NCBI GenBank assembly: GCA_031431435.1
Contig: JANPDI010000119.1
Span: 24,678-88,677, forward strand
Direction of reading: 5' to 3'
DNA from: UKL13-2 sp031431435
GTDB taxonomy: Bacteria > Pseudomonadota > Gammaproteobacteria > Burkholderiales > Usitatibacteraceae
DNA: 64,000 bases
Position 1 is the stretch's first letter; the number at the start of each line of letters is the position of its first letter. The notes below the pieces were generated by a model. The model saw nothing but the letters and a program-made list of their open reading frames with translations. It did no database searches and was not told the DNA's origin. The translations under genes and the position numbers were made by a program. Positions 46,463-56,162 of this stretch are shown here, one piece after another.

Positions 46463-46828
46463 ATGGCCATAAATAAAATACTTGTTGTTGATGATTCACC
46501 CACCGAGCGCACCTTCCTGGAAGGCCTGCTGACCAAGGCCGGATTCACCGTCATTTACGCGGCCAGCGGCGAAGAGGGTGTCGAAGTCGCAAAACGCGAG
46601 CAACCCGATCTGGTGCTGATGGATGTCGTGATGCCCGGCCTCAATGGATTTCAGGCAACCCGGGCAATCACCCGTGAAGAGTCGACAAAACACATCCCAG
46701 TGTTCATTTGCACCACCAAGGATCAGGAAACCGACAAGATATGGGGAATGCGACAGGGTGCCAAAGATTACATCGTCAAACCGATCAATGCACCGGATCT
46801 GATCGCAAAGATCAAAGCGCTCGGTTGA
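46463..46828 (+). CDS. pilH: PilH-type response regulator
   Basis: 121 residues, a single CheY-like receiver: KILVVDDSPTERTFL, phospho-Asp in LVLMDVVMPGLNGFQ, and YIVKPINAPDLIAKIKAL at the C-terminus with the conserved Lys. A GGAG ribosome-binding site precedes the ATG. By family knowledge PilH counters PilG, as a phosphate sink or by affecting retraction. Confidence 0.92.
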   Translation: MAINKILVVDDSPTERTFLEGLLTKAGFTVIYAASGEEGVEVAKREQPDLVLMDVVMPGLNGFQATRAITREESTKHIPVFICTTKDQETDKIWGMRQGAKDYIVKPINAPDLIAKIKALG

Positions 46829-46860
46829 CCCGACCAGAAATCCTCTGACGCGGACAATCC

Positions 46861-47409
46861 ATGGCGCGCAAATCGAGCCTTCGTGAGTTTCAGCGTAATC
46901 TGGCGGAGCGACTGCGTGACCCGTCGAAACTGCGTGCATTCGCTTCAAAACTTGGCTTTCAAGTCGGCATTGAGAGCTGGTTTGTAAGTCTGGCCGATGT
47001 GGCGGAAGTGATTCCAGCGCCAATTTTTGTGCCGGTGCCACAAACCAAGCGGTGGTTTTACGGCGTTGCCAACATTCGTGGCAAGCTGTTTTCGATCGCT
47101 GATTTTTCCGCCTTTCAGGGGCAGCCGCCAATTGTGGCAAGTGCGGAACGCCGTGTTGTGCTGATAAACGAGCACTTGTTGGAAGCCTCGGGAATTGTTG
47201 TGAGTCGTATGCTGGGGCTGCGCAATCCGGACTTGTTTACCCGCGAATCAATTTCCGATCCGTCCCGCCCGTGGATCGGCGCGCAATACCGCGACGAAAA
47301 CAACAAGGTGTGGCTGGAGCTCGATGTTAGGGCATTGTCCCAGAACACGACTTTTCTGGATGTCAGCGAGGCTGGCGCTGCCGATAAGCCAGTGGCGGCC
47401 GTTTTTTAA
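46861..47409 (+). CDS. pilI: PilI, CheW-like adaptor
   Basis: 182 residues with a CheW domain from about residue 30 to the end (WFVSLADVAEVIPAPIFVPVPQTKRWFYGVANIRGKLFSIADF). It links the PilJ receptor to the ChpA kinase. The N-terminus (SLREFQRNLAERLR) is the usual PilI helix. It starts 32 bases after pilH. Confidence 0.93.
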   Translation: MARKSSLREFQRNLAERLRDPSKLRAFASKLGFQVGIESWFVSLADVAEVIPAPIFVPVPQTKRWFYGVANIRGKLFSIADFSAFQGQPPIVASAERRVVLINEHLLEASGIVVSRMLGLRNPDLFTRESISDPSRPWIGAQYRDENNKVWLELDVRALSQNTTFLDVSEAGAADKPVAAVF

Positions 47410-47590
47410 TTTTGCGCCGTTTTGTCGGGTGTTCGGACACGCCGACATCTTCAGATTGACTGCTGCAAAATTCATATTTGTGTTTATACGTATTTTTTGA
47501 ACGTTCGAAGTTTGGTGACTGACAATGCGGCATTGTTGCTATGGGCCTGATTGAAACAATGTTGATGTTGCTCGGTTCGGAGAAACCATA

Positions 47591-49921
47591 ATGGCTTTTA
47601 AATTATCAACGCCGTCTTTCCTCAAGGGCAAGGCTAAGTCGAATCCTCCCAAGGCTGCACCAACCGCGCCGGCTGCATCGAAAAGTCAGCCCGCGAACAA
47701 GCCGTCCGGTGGCTTGTTCGGCCGGCTGTTTGGCTCAAAAAAACCAGCCTCTACCAGCGCACCCGGGTCCACGACCGGCACCCGCTCTGCGACCGGCCCA
47801 TCGACTAATTCGGCCTTCGGCGCAACCGGCAACCAGACACAAAAGATTGCCGCAACGATTGCCGCCAACAAGACCGCCAAACCTAAACGTGACATGGGTG
47901 CATTTTCACTTCCCGTGCTTGGTCGGTATCCGCTGCAAACCCAGTTTCAGGTGCTGGGAACACTTATTGCCGTGTTCTTCACATTCATGCTCGGTGCGAT
48001 CGCGCTTGACACGGTCAGTCGCGGCAATATTTCGACCTGGACCAACATTACCTCGCAGCTGCAATTCCATACGCAGCGGCTGGCAAAGTCAGCCAGCCTG
48101 GCCGCGCGAGGCGACGTATCCGCGTTCCCGCAGCTTCAGGATAGCCGCGATCAATTCCAGATCTATATGGATGTACTCAATGACGGGGGCCTCGCCTTTA
48201 ACACAAAGGTTCCCAACGCAAAGATCTCTGAAGAGCTCACCTCACGCCTTGAAGAGCTGACCAGGCGCTATCAAGAAGCGTCAAACGCGGCGACCTCAAT
48301 TCTGGCGGCAAAAAACGATTTAACAAACTTGAGTCGCAACGTTGCCCAGGTACGTGCCGGGTCGGAAGAATTGGCCGGTATTTCACAGCAATTGACGGTC
48401 GCGCTGCAGCAATCGGGGACAAATCCCGCGCAGGTGTTGAAAGTCAATCGACTGACGTTCCTGGCAGAACGTCTTGGCCGCGGTTCGGCCGAGATTCTGG
48501 GTGCGGAAATTATTGACCCTGAAGTCACCTTCTTGATGGGCAAAGACACAAACGACTTCCGTGACTTGGTAAAGGCGCTTGAAAGCGGCTCGGATGCGGT
48601 TGGCGTCTCCGCCGTTGGCGGCGAAAACCGGGCACGGGTAGCCAAGCTTCGCGAGTCATTTACCAGCTTTGAAAGCAACGTAAAACCCATTTTGGATAAC
48701 GTACAAAAACTGGTGGCTTCGCGCCAATCCGGACGCGCGCTCCAGCAGGGTTCAGAACAACTTTTGTCAAACGTCGAACAAATGCAGAATGCGTTTGGCG
48801 CCGAGGTCGGCAGGCTGCCGCTGATTCTGGCCGGCATTTTTGGTGTGCTGATGTTCGCAACCATTGGCTTGGTGGGATATCTGTATCTGGTCAATGAGCG
48901 TAAACGCGGCTTGGAGTCGGAGCTCGAAAACAAGCGCAATCAGGAGGCGATCTTGCGCTTGCTGAATGAAATGGGCGACTTGGCGGATGGTGACTTGACA
49001 ATCCGCGCCAAGGTGACCGAAGACATCACCGGTGCGATCGCCGACTCGATGAACTACACAATTGATGAATTGCGCGCGCTGGTAACAGGTGTCAACAATG
49101 CGTCGACACAGGTGTCGGCCAAATCACAACAAGCGCAGGCCGTTTCCGTGCAATTGCTTGACGCTGCCGAAAAACAATCCAGAGAAATCCAGACCACCAC
49201 GGAACAGGTGTTGACGGTGGCAAACACCCTGTCCACGGTGTCAACCAATGCTGAAGAATCATCGAAGGTTGCGTTGCGCTCGCTTGCCGCCGCCGACAAA
49301 GGGCGTCTCGCGGTGCAGAACTCGATCTCCGGCATGAATGACATTCGCGAGCAAATCCAGGAAACCTCCAAGCGCATCAAACGTCTCGGCGAGTCATCCC
49401 AGGAGATTGGCGAAATCGTTGAACTGATTTCCGACATTACCGAGCAGACCAACGTGCTGGCACTGAATGCGGCAATTCAGGCGGCCTCGGCCGGCGAGGC
49501 CGGGCGCGGATTCTCGGTGGTTGCCGAAGAGGTGCAGCGATTGGCCGAACGCTCCGCCGAAGCGACAAAACAAATTGGCGCGATTGTAAAAACCATTCAG
49601 GCCGATACCCAGGACGCGGTTGCGGCGATGGAGAAGTCGACCACCGGTGTGGTTGAAGGGGCAAAGCTGTCCGACGCCGCCGGGCAGGCGTTGAACGAGA
49701 TCGACTCGGTGACAAAAAATCTGGCCGGCCTGATCGAAAAGATTTCCAGCGACGCACAAACGCAGGCATCGTCTGCAAACAAGGTGGCACGCAACATGCA
49801 GGACATTCTTGAAATCAACCGCCAGACCACGGCGGGTACCCAACAGACGGCCACTTCCATTAAAGACCTTGCGGACGTGGCATCGGATTTGAAGGCGTCA
49901 GTTTCCGGCTTCAAGCTATAA
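47591..49921 (+). CDS. pilJ: PilJ, methyl-accepting chemotaxis-type receptor with long N-terminal extension
   Basis: 776 residues. Before the first membrane helix (LGTLIAVFFTFMLGAIAL, about 120-140) lies a 115-residue low-complexity region rich in Ser, Thr, Ala, Pro and Lys, which I would not expect in a typical PilJ. A periplasmic helical sensor follows, a second helix near residue 415 (LPLILAGIFGVLMFATIGLVGYLYLV), a HAMP region, and the signalling domain with the hairpin tip EIVELISDITEQTNVLALNAAIQAASAGEAGRGFSVVA-type sequence. No CheR or CheB homologue is in the operon. Low-complexity DNA here is repetitive but in frame. Confidence 0.93.
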   Translation: MAFKLSTPSFLKGKAKSNPPKAAPTAPAASKSQPANKPSGGLFGRLFGSKKPASTSAPGSTTGTRSATGPSTNSAFGATGNQTQKIAATIAANKTAKPKRDMGAFSLPVLGRYPLQTQFQVLGTLIAVFFTFMLGAIALDTVSRGNISTWTNITSQLQFHTQRLAKSASLAARGDVSAFPQLQDSRDQFQIYMDVLNDGGLAFNTKVPNAKISEELTSRLEELTRRYQEASNAATSILAAKNDLTNLSRNVAQVRAGSEELAGISQQLTVALQQSGTNPAQVLKVNRLTFLAERLGRGSAEILGAEIIDPEVTFLMGKDTNDFRDLVKALESGSDAVGVSAVGGENRARVAKLRESFTSFESNVKPILDNVQKLVASRQSGRALQQGSEQLLSNVEQMQNAFGAEVGRLPLILAGIFGVLMFATIGLVGYLYLVNERKRGLESELENKRNQEAILRLLNEMGDLADGDLTIRAKVTEDITGAIADSMNYTIDELRALVTGVNNASTQVSAKSQQAQAVSVQLLDAAEKQSREIQTTTEQVLTVANTLSTVSTNAEESSKVALRSLAAADKGRLAVQNSISGMNDIREQIQETSKRIKRLGESSQEIGEIVELISDITEQTNVLALNAAIQAASAGEAGRGFSVVAEEVQRLAERSAEATKQIGAIVKTIQADTQDAVAAMEKSTTGVVEGAKLSDAAGQALNEIDSVTKNLAGLIEKISSDAQTQASSANKVARNMQDILEINRQTTAGTQQTATSIKDLADVASDLKASVSGFKL

Positions 49922-49948
49922 AAAACAGAAGAATTGCTCATCGTATCA

Positions 49949-52900
49949 ATGAACACAACGATGTCATCAACATTGGATTTAGGGCCGCTTTCCTGGGTCA
50001 AGACCGAGATCGAGCATTCGCTTGCGGAGGCGCGCGCCAACCTTGACCGGATGGCTATCGACCCGAGCGATGCAAAAGCGCTCAAGTATGTCTCCACCCA
50101 TCTGCATCAAGTGACAGGGGCGCTGTCGATGGTCGGGCTTGGTGCGGCGACACGATTCACTGAGGAAATTGAGGCGCTGGTTGCGGCTCTCGGCAATGCT
50201 GACGCCCACTCGGCACTAAAAGAGCGGGTTGCCCTTGCCAAACAGGCGACCGGTTCACTGTCCGCCTATCTCGACGGATTGATGTCCGGCGAAGCAGACC
50301 GCCCCATGTCGTTGGTGCCCGCCTATCTCTCCCTGAATCGGGGCCGCGGCGAAAACAACGCCTCGGAGAGTGACTTGTTCTCGCCGGATCTGAGTATCGT
50401 CGTGCCAATGCCGGAAGACACGGTGGCCTTGCCGAAATCCGACATGCTCATCGAGGCGGTGAAGCAGCGGCGCGGACTGTATCAGGCCGGCTTGCTCAAG
50501 ATACTTCGCGAAAAAGACCTGGTCGGGGGCGCCCGTGACATGCGCAACGCCACACTGGCAATTGAGGCATTGCAGGTGACCTCGCCAACAAGGGCATTTT
50601 GGTTCACCGTAACCGGCTTTTTTGACGCCGTTGGTGCCAACCCTGCAGAGGCGGGTTCCCTTGCGGTGCAGTTATTCGGGAAAATTGATCAACAGATCAA
50701 GCTGGTTATAGACGGCGTGCAAAAGGTCCCGGAAAGGCTTTTTCGCGATCTGTTGCTGGTGATCGGAAAGTCAAAAGCAAGCACCGAGCGTGTCAGAGAC
50801 ATCCGCGCGTTGTACCGGCTCAACGAATTGCTTGCGGCAGCGCCTGAAAGCGACGTCAGCTCAAATGAGTCTGTTAGGGCGCTGGTCAGGTCGCTGCGTG
50901 ATCTGGTCCAATCCGGCAAGGAAAATTGGCTCAAGTTCACCAGCGGCAACCGCACCGCGCTGGACGCGTTTGCCGAACAAGGCGATGCGCTTGCCCGACA
51001 GTCGCAGCAATTGTCAAATGCAGGGATGGCAGAATTGTTGCGCGTAATCGGGCTGATCGGACCACATTTGAGAAAAACAGGTGCATCGGCAAATGAAGTG
51101 CAGGCGTTGGAGGTTGCATCGGCACTTCTGTTTGTCGAATCTTCGCTCGAGAATTTTGCGCGCCTTTCACCCGAGTTTATTGTCCAGTCACAGGGTGTCA
51201 TCGGCCGCATCAAAGGCGCCATGTCCGGCACACCTCTGCCTGCGCTCGATGCGTCAACCAACGCGCTCATGGACGATTTCACGAAGCGGGCGCAAGAACG
51301 CCTGTTGATGTTCCAGGTGGGGCAGGAGATACAAGTCAACCTGTCGACTATTGAGAGTACGCTCGATGGATTTTTTCGCGATCACGTCAAGACGACCGAG
51401 CTCGCATCGTTACCGGGCCTGTTTGCACAGGTTCAAGGCGCACTGGCGATTCTTGACCTCAATGAAGCTGCGGCATTGAACCAGATGCTGCGTGACCGCG
51501 TGCTGCAGTTTTCCACCGGCGCGATCAAAGGCGCCGGCGATGATGCCGAGGCGGTCGCAGAGGGCGTCTCCGCACTTGGATTGTTTATTTCCGCCTTGCA
51601 GCAAAGTTCGACCGACCCACGCGCGGTTTTACTGCCGGCATTGGTGCGGTTCGGTCTGGCCGACAACCCGGCTGCAAGTGAAGGAAGCCTGATCAAGGCG
51701 CCGGTTTCAACGGCCGACGTTGATGTCGATAAACAAAAAGTGCAGGCGTTGTATTCCGACTGGAAGCAGCAGCCCGAAGACACCGCCTCGCGAGACCATT
51801 TACGCGAAGCTGTAAAGGAACTCAAACAGAACGCAGAGATTGCCGGTGATGTGGCGGCGGTACGATCGTCTGAAGCGTCACTTGAAGCCATCGACGCTTC
51901 GTTTGATCCGATGAAGCCCGGCGTCACTGACGCACTTGCCAATATTGCGCCGGCTAAACCGGCGGACACCCCGGCACCGCAGGTGGTCCAGCTGTTGGAT
52001 GCGCCCGCCTCGGAAGTTGATCAAGAGTTGCTCGACATCTTTTTGGAAGAAGCCGCTGAAGTGGTCGCCAGTATTCGCGAGAACCTGGCGGCGTTAGGGC
52101 GGGCGCAGCACGATAAAGAGGCGCTGATCACGATTCGCCGCGGATTCCATACGCTCAAGGGGTCCGGCAGGATGGTCGGCCTGAATGATCTGGGCGATGT
52201 TGCCTGGAGTTGCGAGCAGGTGATGAACAAGTGGCTGAAGGATGAAAAGATATTGTCAGCGGGATTGCTGCTGCTGCTGACAGAATCGTCAGATAGTTTC
52301 GGCCGTTGGGTACGGTCGCTGCAAAACAACGGTAACGTGACCATTGACGGCGCGCGTATTGACGCCCTTTGTGACTTGCTCAAGAACGACAAAGAGCCGG
52401 TTATCGAGATGCAGGCCATCGCATTAGCCTCCGTGGACACACCGGTTGGCGTCGAGGTGCAAACCAAATCAAGTATTGTGGAACCGTCGACAAACGCGCC
52501 GTTGCATGAATTGCCGCCGTTGTTCGATGCGTTTGTTGCCGTGGGAGCGTTAGCCGCGACCGCCAATGACGCTGCACAGTTTGCCGATTTGACGCCAGCA
52601 GCGACCGAACTGGCTGCAACAGCGAATGAAGAGACAGGGCTGGACGATTTAATTCAACCGGATATCGCGGATTTTGTGCCGTTTACCGAGACAAGCGGGG
52701 CGGCAACAACAACGGTGCCGACGGCCGAAAGCACCGATATTTTTGCCGAATTGCCTGCGCTGGATCAGGCATTTTCCGGTCCGTCTGCCGAGGTGCTGGT
52801 GCCTGCAGATGCGCCGCCTGTCGTCGCGGATATTGACGAAATTCTGGTTGGTCATATTAGGCTGTCGCAACCACTTTACGAAATATACCTTACGGAATCG

Positions 52901-55900
52901 AGCGTACACGTTGAGGTGCTGGAAGGTGAAATGGCAGGCATCGAGGCCAACCCCCGCACACCGGTGTCGCATGAATTCATGCGCGCGGCGCACACGCTGA
53001 CAAGCTCTTCCCGCACCACCGGCTTTGAGTCAATTGCCTCGGTTGCGTTTGCGTTGGAAAAATGGCTGACAGGCGCAATTGAACTCGCACCAGAGTTCAG
53101 CCCCGAAAGGATACGAGCGACCCGTCAGGCCGTTGATACACTTGCCGACATGGTGCTTTCGTTACACACGCGCGAATATCCGGCTGCGCGCCCGGACATT
53201 GTGTCCGCACTCATACAATTGCGGGAGCAACTGAAATCGGGCGCTCGTGGCGGTGAAGCAACATATTTACGGACGCCCCAGGCCACTGTCGATGCACCGG
53301 CAAGCGTTTTTGCAGCGGCCGATGCCGGCCCGATGCATACCGATAAGCCGCCCGCCGATGCGCCTGCTTCGGTCGCCCCGCCGGTCGCCGACCAAGCTGA
53401 AAAGCGCGTTGATCCTGCGACAATTTTTGGCATTGCCTCGGCTGGCGCACTGGTCGCCGCCGCCGCATTTGACGGCACCAAACCGCCGGTTGAACCGACA
53501 AATGAAACGGCGGGCAATACCAGCGCTGCGACGTACAACACATCGACAGCAGACGCCGGCACAGCTTCGGCTGCGCCCGACGCAGAGCCGGTGTTTGAAT
53601 CAGGTCGCGACCGTCGCGCCGTCAAGGATGACATTGACAATGATTTGCTGCCAATTTTTCTTGAAGAAGCGGGCGAGATTGCACCGCTGGTGGGCGATGC
53701 CCTGCGCCGATGGCGCGCTGCGCCGGTCAATCATGAACCAGTAAGCGAGCTTGCGCGCCATTTGCACACCTTAAAGGGTTCCGCGCGGATGGCCGGTCTG
53801 ATGCGTCTGGGCGAGCTCGCACATGCGATGGAAACGCGCATCATCGAAATGGATCGCGTCGAAACCCCGGCGCCTGGCGCATTTGATGCGATTGACGATC
53901 GGCTTGATCGCTTTAACAATGTGCTTGAAAGCCTCAATGCCGGTGACCTTGCACCGATCATCGAGATCCCGATTGAGTCCGCTGTTGCCGCGGAAGTCCC
54001 AAGTCAGCTGCCTGCGCCTATGGCCGCAATTGCCGCCGTTCGTGCTGAAATTGTTGCCGAGGGTGAAAAACTTGAGGGCCGCGAACGTCAGGCCTTGTTA
54101 AGGGTTAACGCCGATCTGATCGACCGTTTTGTAAATGAAGCCGGTGAACTGGCAATCGCACGCTCCCGGGTTGACCTCGAGTTGCAGGCCTTTAAAAAGG
54201 CCCTGCTGGATCTGAACGACAACGTTGCGCGCATGAAGGTGCAGTTGCGGGAAATTGAAATCGGCGCTGAATCACAAATCCAGTCGCGCATCAAGGAAGC
54301 TGAAAACCTTGGCGAACAGTTTGACCCGCTTGAGTTTGACCGTTTTTCGCGCATGCAAGAGCTCACCCGCTTCATGGCGGAGAGCCTGAATGACGTCGTC
54401 ACACTGCAGCAATCGCTGGCAAAGAATATTGACGAAGCCGACTCGGCGTTGTTGCAGCAAAGTCGCTTGAACCGCGATCTGCAACAAGGATTAATGGGCG
54501 TCAGGCTGGTTCCGCTTGGTAATTTGCAGGATCGTTTCTACCGCCTCGTGCGACAGACGGCGAAAGAGATTGAGAAAAAGGCCAATCTCGAGTTCCGTGG
54601 TGTGCGGGTTGAAATTGATCGCTCGGTGCTGGAAAAAATCACCGCGCCGCTTGAGCATTTGCTTCGCAATGCGGTGGCGCACGGCGTGGAATCGCCGGCC
54701 GAGCGTCTAGCCGCCGGTAAGTCCGAGATCGGTGAGATTTCGATTGACGCGCGCCAGATCGGCAATGAGGTGGTCTTGACGCTGTCCGACGACGGCACCG
54801 GATTAAATTTCAAGCGGATCCGCGAAAAAGCAATTGAAAAAGGCATGATCGAGGCGAACGCCGACGTTTCCGACGCGCAATTGACGCAGTTCATTTTTGC
54901 CGCTGGCTTTTCGACCGCACAGACCGTTTCACAAGTGTCGGGGCGTGGCGTCGGCATGGACGTTGTTCGCAACGAAATTGTTTCTCTTGGCGGGCGCATT
55001 GATATCGCCTCCAACGCCGGGCGTGGCACCACCTTTACCATTGCATTGCCGTTGACCCTTGCTGTGACCCAGGCGGTGATGGTCACCGTGGGTGACACCA
55101 CATATGCCATTCCTTCGGTGATGATCGAGCAGGTTCAGGAGTTCAAAGGCAAGCGATATGAGCCGCTGCTGGCGCTGAATGAGATCGACTGGAAGGGCAA
55201 CAAATATCCTTTGCGATCGATGGAGGTGATTCTCGGCGGCAAGCCAAAAGTTTCTGCTCAACGCCATGCATTTGTCATTTTGGCAAAGAGCGCGCAGCAA
55301 CGCGCCGCGGTGCAGGTGGACGACATCATTGGCAATCGCGAGATTGTGGTCAAGTCGATCGGTCCGCAACTGGCGCGTATTCCGGGTATTGCCGGCGCCA
55401 CGGTGTTAGGTTCCGGACAGGTTGTGTTGATCATGAATCCCGTCCAATTGGTGTTTCGCGAGGCGGCAACAGTGACGCTTGATCAGGGCCCGGCCAGCGC
55501 CCCGCACGATTTGTCGATTGCCATGCCGTCGCTGGCGAGGGTCGGCAGTGACACAATGGCGGCGCCATCGTCAAGCAGGATGGACGCGGACCGGGAACAG
55601 GTCGTCCCGGCGGGGTTGTCACTTGCCGATGCGTTTGCTGCCAGCGTCGACAGCAGTTTTATGGCGAGTGAAGTAACACGCGCACGGGCAAATCCGCTGG
55701 TGATGGTGGTCGATGATTCGCTGACCGTACGCAAGATCACCAGCCGCATGTTGACGCGTGAAAACTTTGAGGTGGCGACCGCCAAAGACGGTGTCGACGG
55801 CTTGCAGCAATTGCAGGATATCGAGCCCGACTTGATTTTGCTCGACATTGAAATGCCACGCATGGATGGTTTCGAATTTGCCCGCAATGTGCGCGCCGAT

Positions 55901-56068
55901 GTCAAAACCAAACACATCCCGATCATCATGATCACCTCGCGGACGGCTGACAAACACCGCAACCGCGCCATTGAGCTCGGTGTCAATGAATATATGGGCA
56001 AGCCATATCAGGAGGAGCAATTACTCGCCTTGATCCGGCAATATACAAAACGCAAGGCTGCCGCATAA
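49949..56068 (+). CDS. chpA: ChpA/PilL hybrid histidine kinase of the pilus chemosensory system
   Basis: About 2039 residues. Order of modules: an N-terminal HPt-like region (LHQVTGALSMVGL near 55), a PilL-type helical region (about 160-600), a canonical HPt (FHTLKGSGRMVGL, His near 734), an atypical HPt-like segment (AHTLTSSSRTTGF near 1015), a second canonical HPt (LHTLKGSARMAGL near 1272), a CheA dimerisation region, the ATPase domain (HLLRNAVAHGVESP near 1570; SDDGTGLN; GRGVGMDVVR), a CheW-like domain (about 1704-1840) and a C-terminal receiver (VMVVDDSLTVRK; phospho-Asp in LILLDIEMPRMDG near 1965). Long Ala/Pro/Thr linkers join the HPt modules. It phosphorylates PilG/PilH-type regulators. 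The start is taken as the ATG at 49949; an ATG at 49961 is also possible. Confidence 0.93.
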   Translation: MNTTMSSTLDLGPLSWVKTEIEHSLAEARANLDRMAIDPSDAKALKYVSTHLHQVTGALSMVGLGAATRFTEEIEALVAALGNADAHSALKERVALAKQATGSLSAYLDGLMSGEADRPMSLVPAYLSLNRGRGENNASESDLFSPDLSIVVPMPEDTVALPKSDMLIEAVKQRRGLYQAGLLKILREKDLVGGARDMRNATLAIEALQVTSPTRAFWFTVTGFFDAVGANPAEAGSLAVQLFGKIDQQIKLVIDGVQKVPERLFRDLLLVIGKSKASTERVRDIRALYRLNELLAAAPESDVSSNESVRALVRSLRDLVQSGKENWLKFTSGNRTALDAFAEQGDALARQSQQLSNAGMAELLRVIGLIGPHLRKTGASANEVQALEVASALLFVESSLENFARLSPEFIVQSQGVIGRIKGAMSGTPLPALDASTNALMDDFTKRAQERLLMFQVGQEIQVNLSTIESTLDGFFRDHVKTTELASLPGLFAQVQGALAILDLNEAAALNQMLRDRVLQFSTGAIKGAGDDAEAVAEGVSALGLFISALQQSSTDPRAVLLPALVRFGLADNPAASEGSLIKAPVSTADVDVDKQKVQALYSDWKQQPEDTASRDHLREAVKELKQNAEIAGDVAAVRSSEASLEAIDASFDPMKPGVTDALANIAPAKPADTPAPQVVQLLDAPASEVDQELLDIFLEEAAEVVASIRENLAALGRAQHDKEALITIRRGFHTLKGSGRMVGLNDLGDVAWSCEQVMNKWLKDEKILSAGLLLLLTESSDSFGRWVRSLQNNGNVTIDGARIDALCDLLKNDKEPVIEMQAIALASVDTPVGVEVQTKSSIVEPSTNAPLHELPPLFDAFVAVGALAATANDAAQFADLTPAATELAATANEETGLDDLIQPDIADFVPFTETSGAATTTVPTAESTDIFAELPALDQAFSGPSAEVLVPADAPPVVADIDEILVGHIRLSQPLYEIYLTESSVHVEVLEGEMAGIEANPRTPVSHEFMRAAHTLTSSSRTTGFESIASVAFALEKWLTGAIELAPEFSPERIRATRQAVDTLADMVLSLHTREYPAARPDIVSALIQLREQLKSGARGGEATYLRTPQATVDAPASVFAAADAGPMHTDKPPADAPASVAPPVADQAEKRVDPATIFGIASAGALVAAAAFDGTKPPVEPTNETAGNTSAATYNTSTADAGTASAAPDAEPVFESGRDRRAVKDDIDNDLLPIFLEEAGEIAPLVGDALRRWRAAPVNHEPVSELARHLHTLKGSARMAGLMRLGELAHAMETRIIEMDRVETPAPGAFDAIDDRLDRFNNVLESLNAGDLAPIIEIPIESAVAAEVPSQLPAPMAAIAAVRAEIVAEGEKLEGRERQALLRVNADLIDRFVNEAGELAIARSRVDLELQAFKKALLDLNDNVARMKVQLREIEIGAESQIQSRIKEAENLGEQFDPLEFDRFSRMQELTRFMAESLNDVVTLQQSLAKNIDEADSALLQQSRLNRDLQQGLMGVRLVPLGNLQDRFYRLVRQTAKEIEKKANLEFRGVRVEIDRSVLEKITAPLEHLLRNAVAHGVESPAERLAAGKSEIGEISIDARQIGNEVVLTLSDDGTGLNFKRIREKAIEKGMIEANADVSDAQLTQFIFAAGFSTAQTVSQVSGRGVGMDVVRNEIVSLGGRIDIASNAGRGTTFTIALPLTLAVTQAVMVTVGDTTYAIPSVMIEQVQEFKGKRYEPLLALNEIDWKGNKYPLRSMEVILGGKPKVSAQRHAFVILAKSAQQRAAVQVDDIIGNREIVVKSIGPQLARIPGIAGATVLGSGQVVLIMNPVQLVFREAATVTLDQGPASAPHDLSIAMPSLARVGSDTMAAPSSSRMDADREQVVPAGLSLADAFAASVDSSFMASEVTRARANPLVMVVDDSLTVRKITSRMLTRENFEVATAKDGVDGLQQLQDIEPDLILLDIEMPRMDGFEFARNVRADVKTKHIPIIMITSRTADKHRNRAIELGVNEYMGKPYQEEQLLALIRQYTKRKAAA

Positions 56069-56111
56069 CATTTTGACGTTTGGCGAATTACAAAAGCGGC
56101 TCTGGACGGCT

Positions 56112-56137
56112 ATTTTCAGGCCTTTTCGGCTGAAAAT
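56112..56137. terminator. Hairpin between convergent chpA and uppP
   Basis: ATTTTCAG / CTGAAAAT with additional GG/CC pairing across a one-base bulge. A- and T-runs sit inside the stem, so it could act on either strand; no clear separate T-tail. Confidence 0.45.
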
Positions 56138-56162
56138 GCCCGCTAATAAACGACTTTCCGCA

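Noticed and set aside
47499..47506. GAACGTTC as a LexA/SOS box upstream of pilJ
   Set aside because: Betaproteobacterial LexA uses a CTGT-N8-ACAG type site. The 8-mer alone is short enough to occur by chance.
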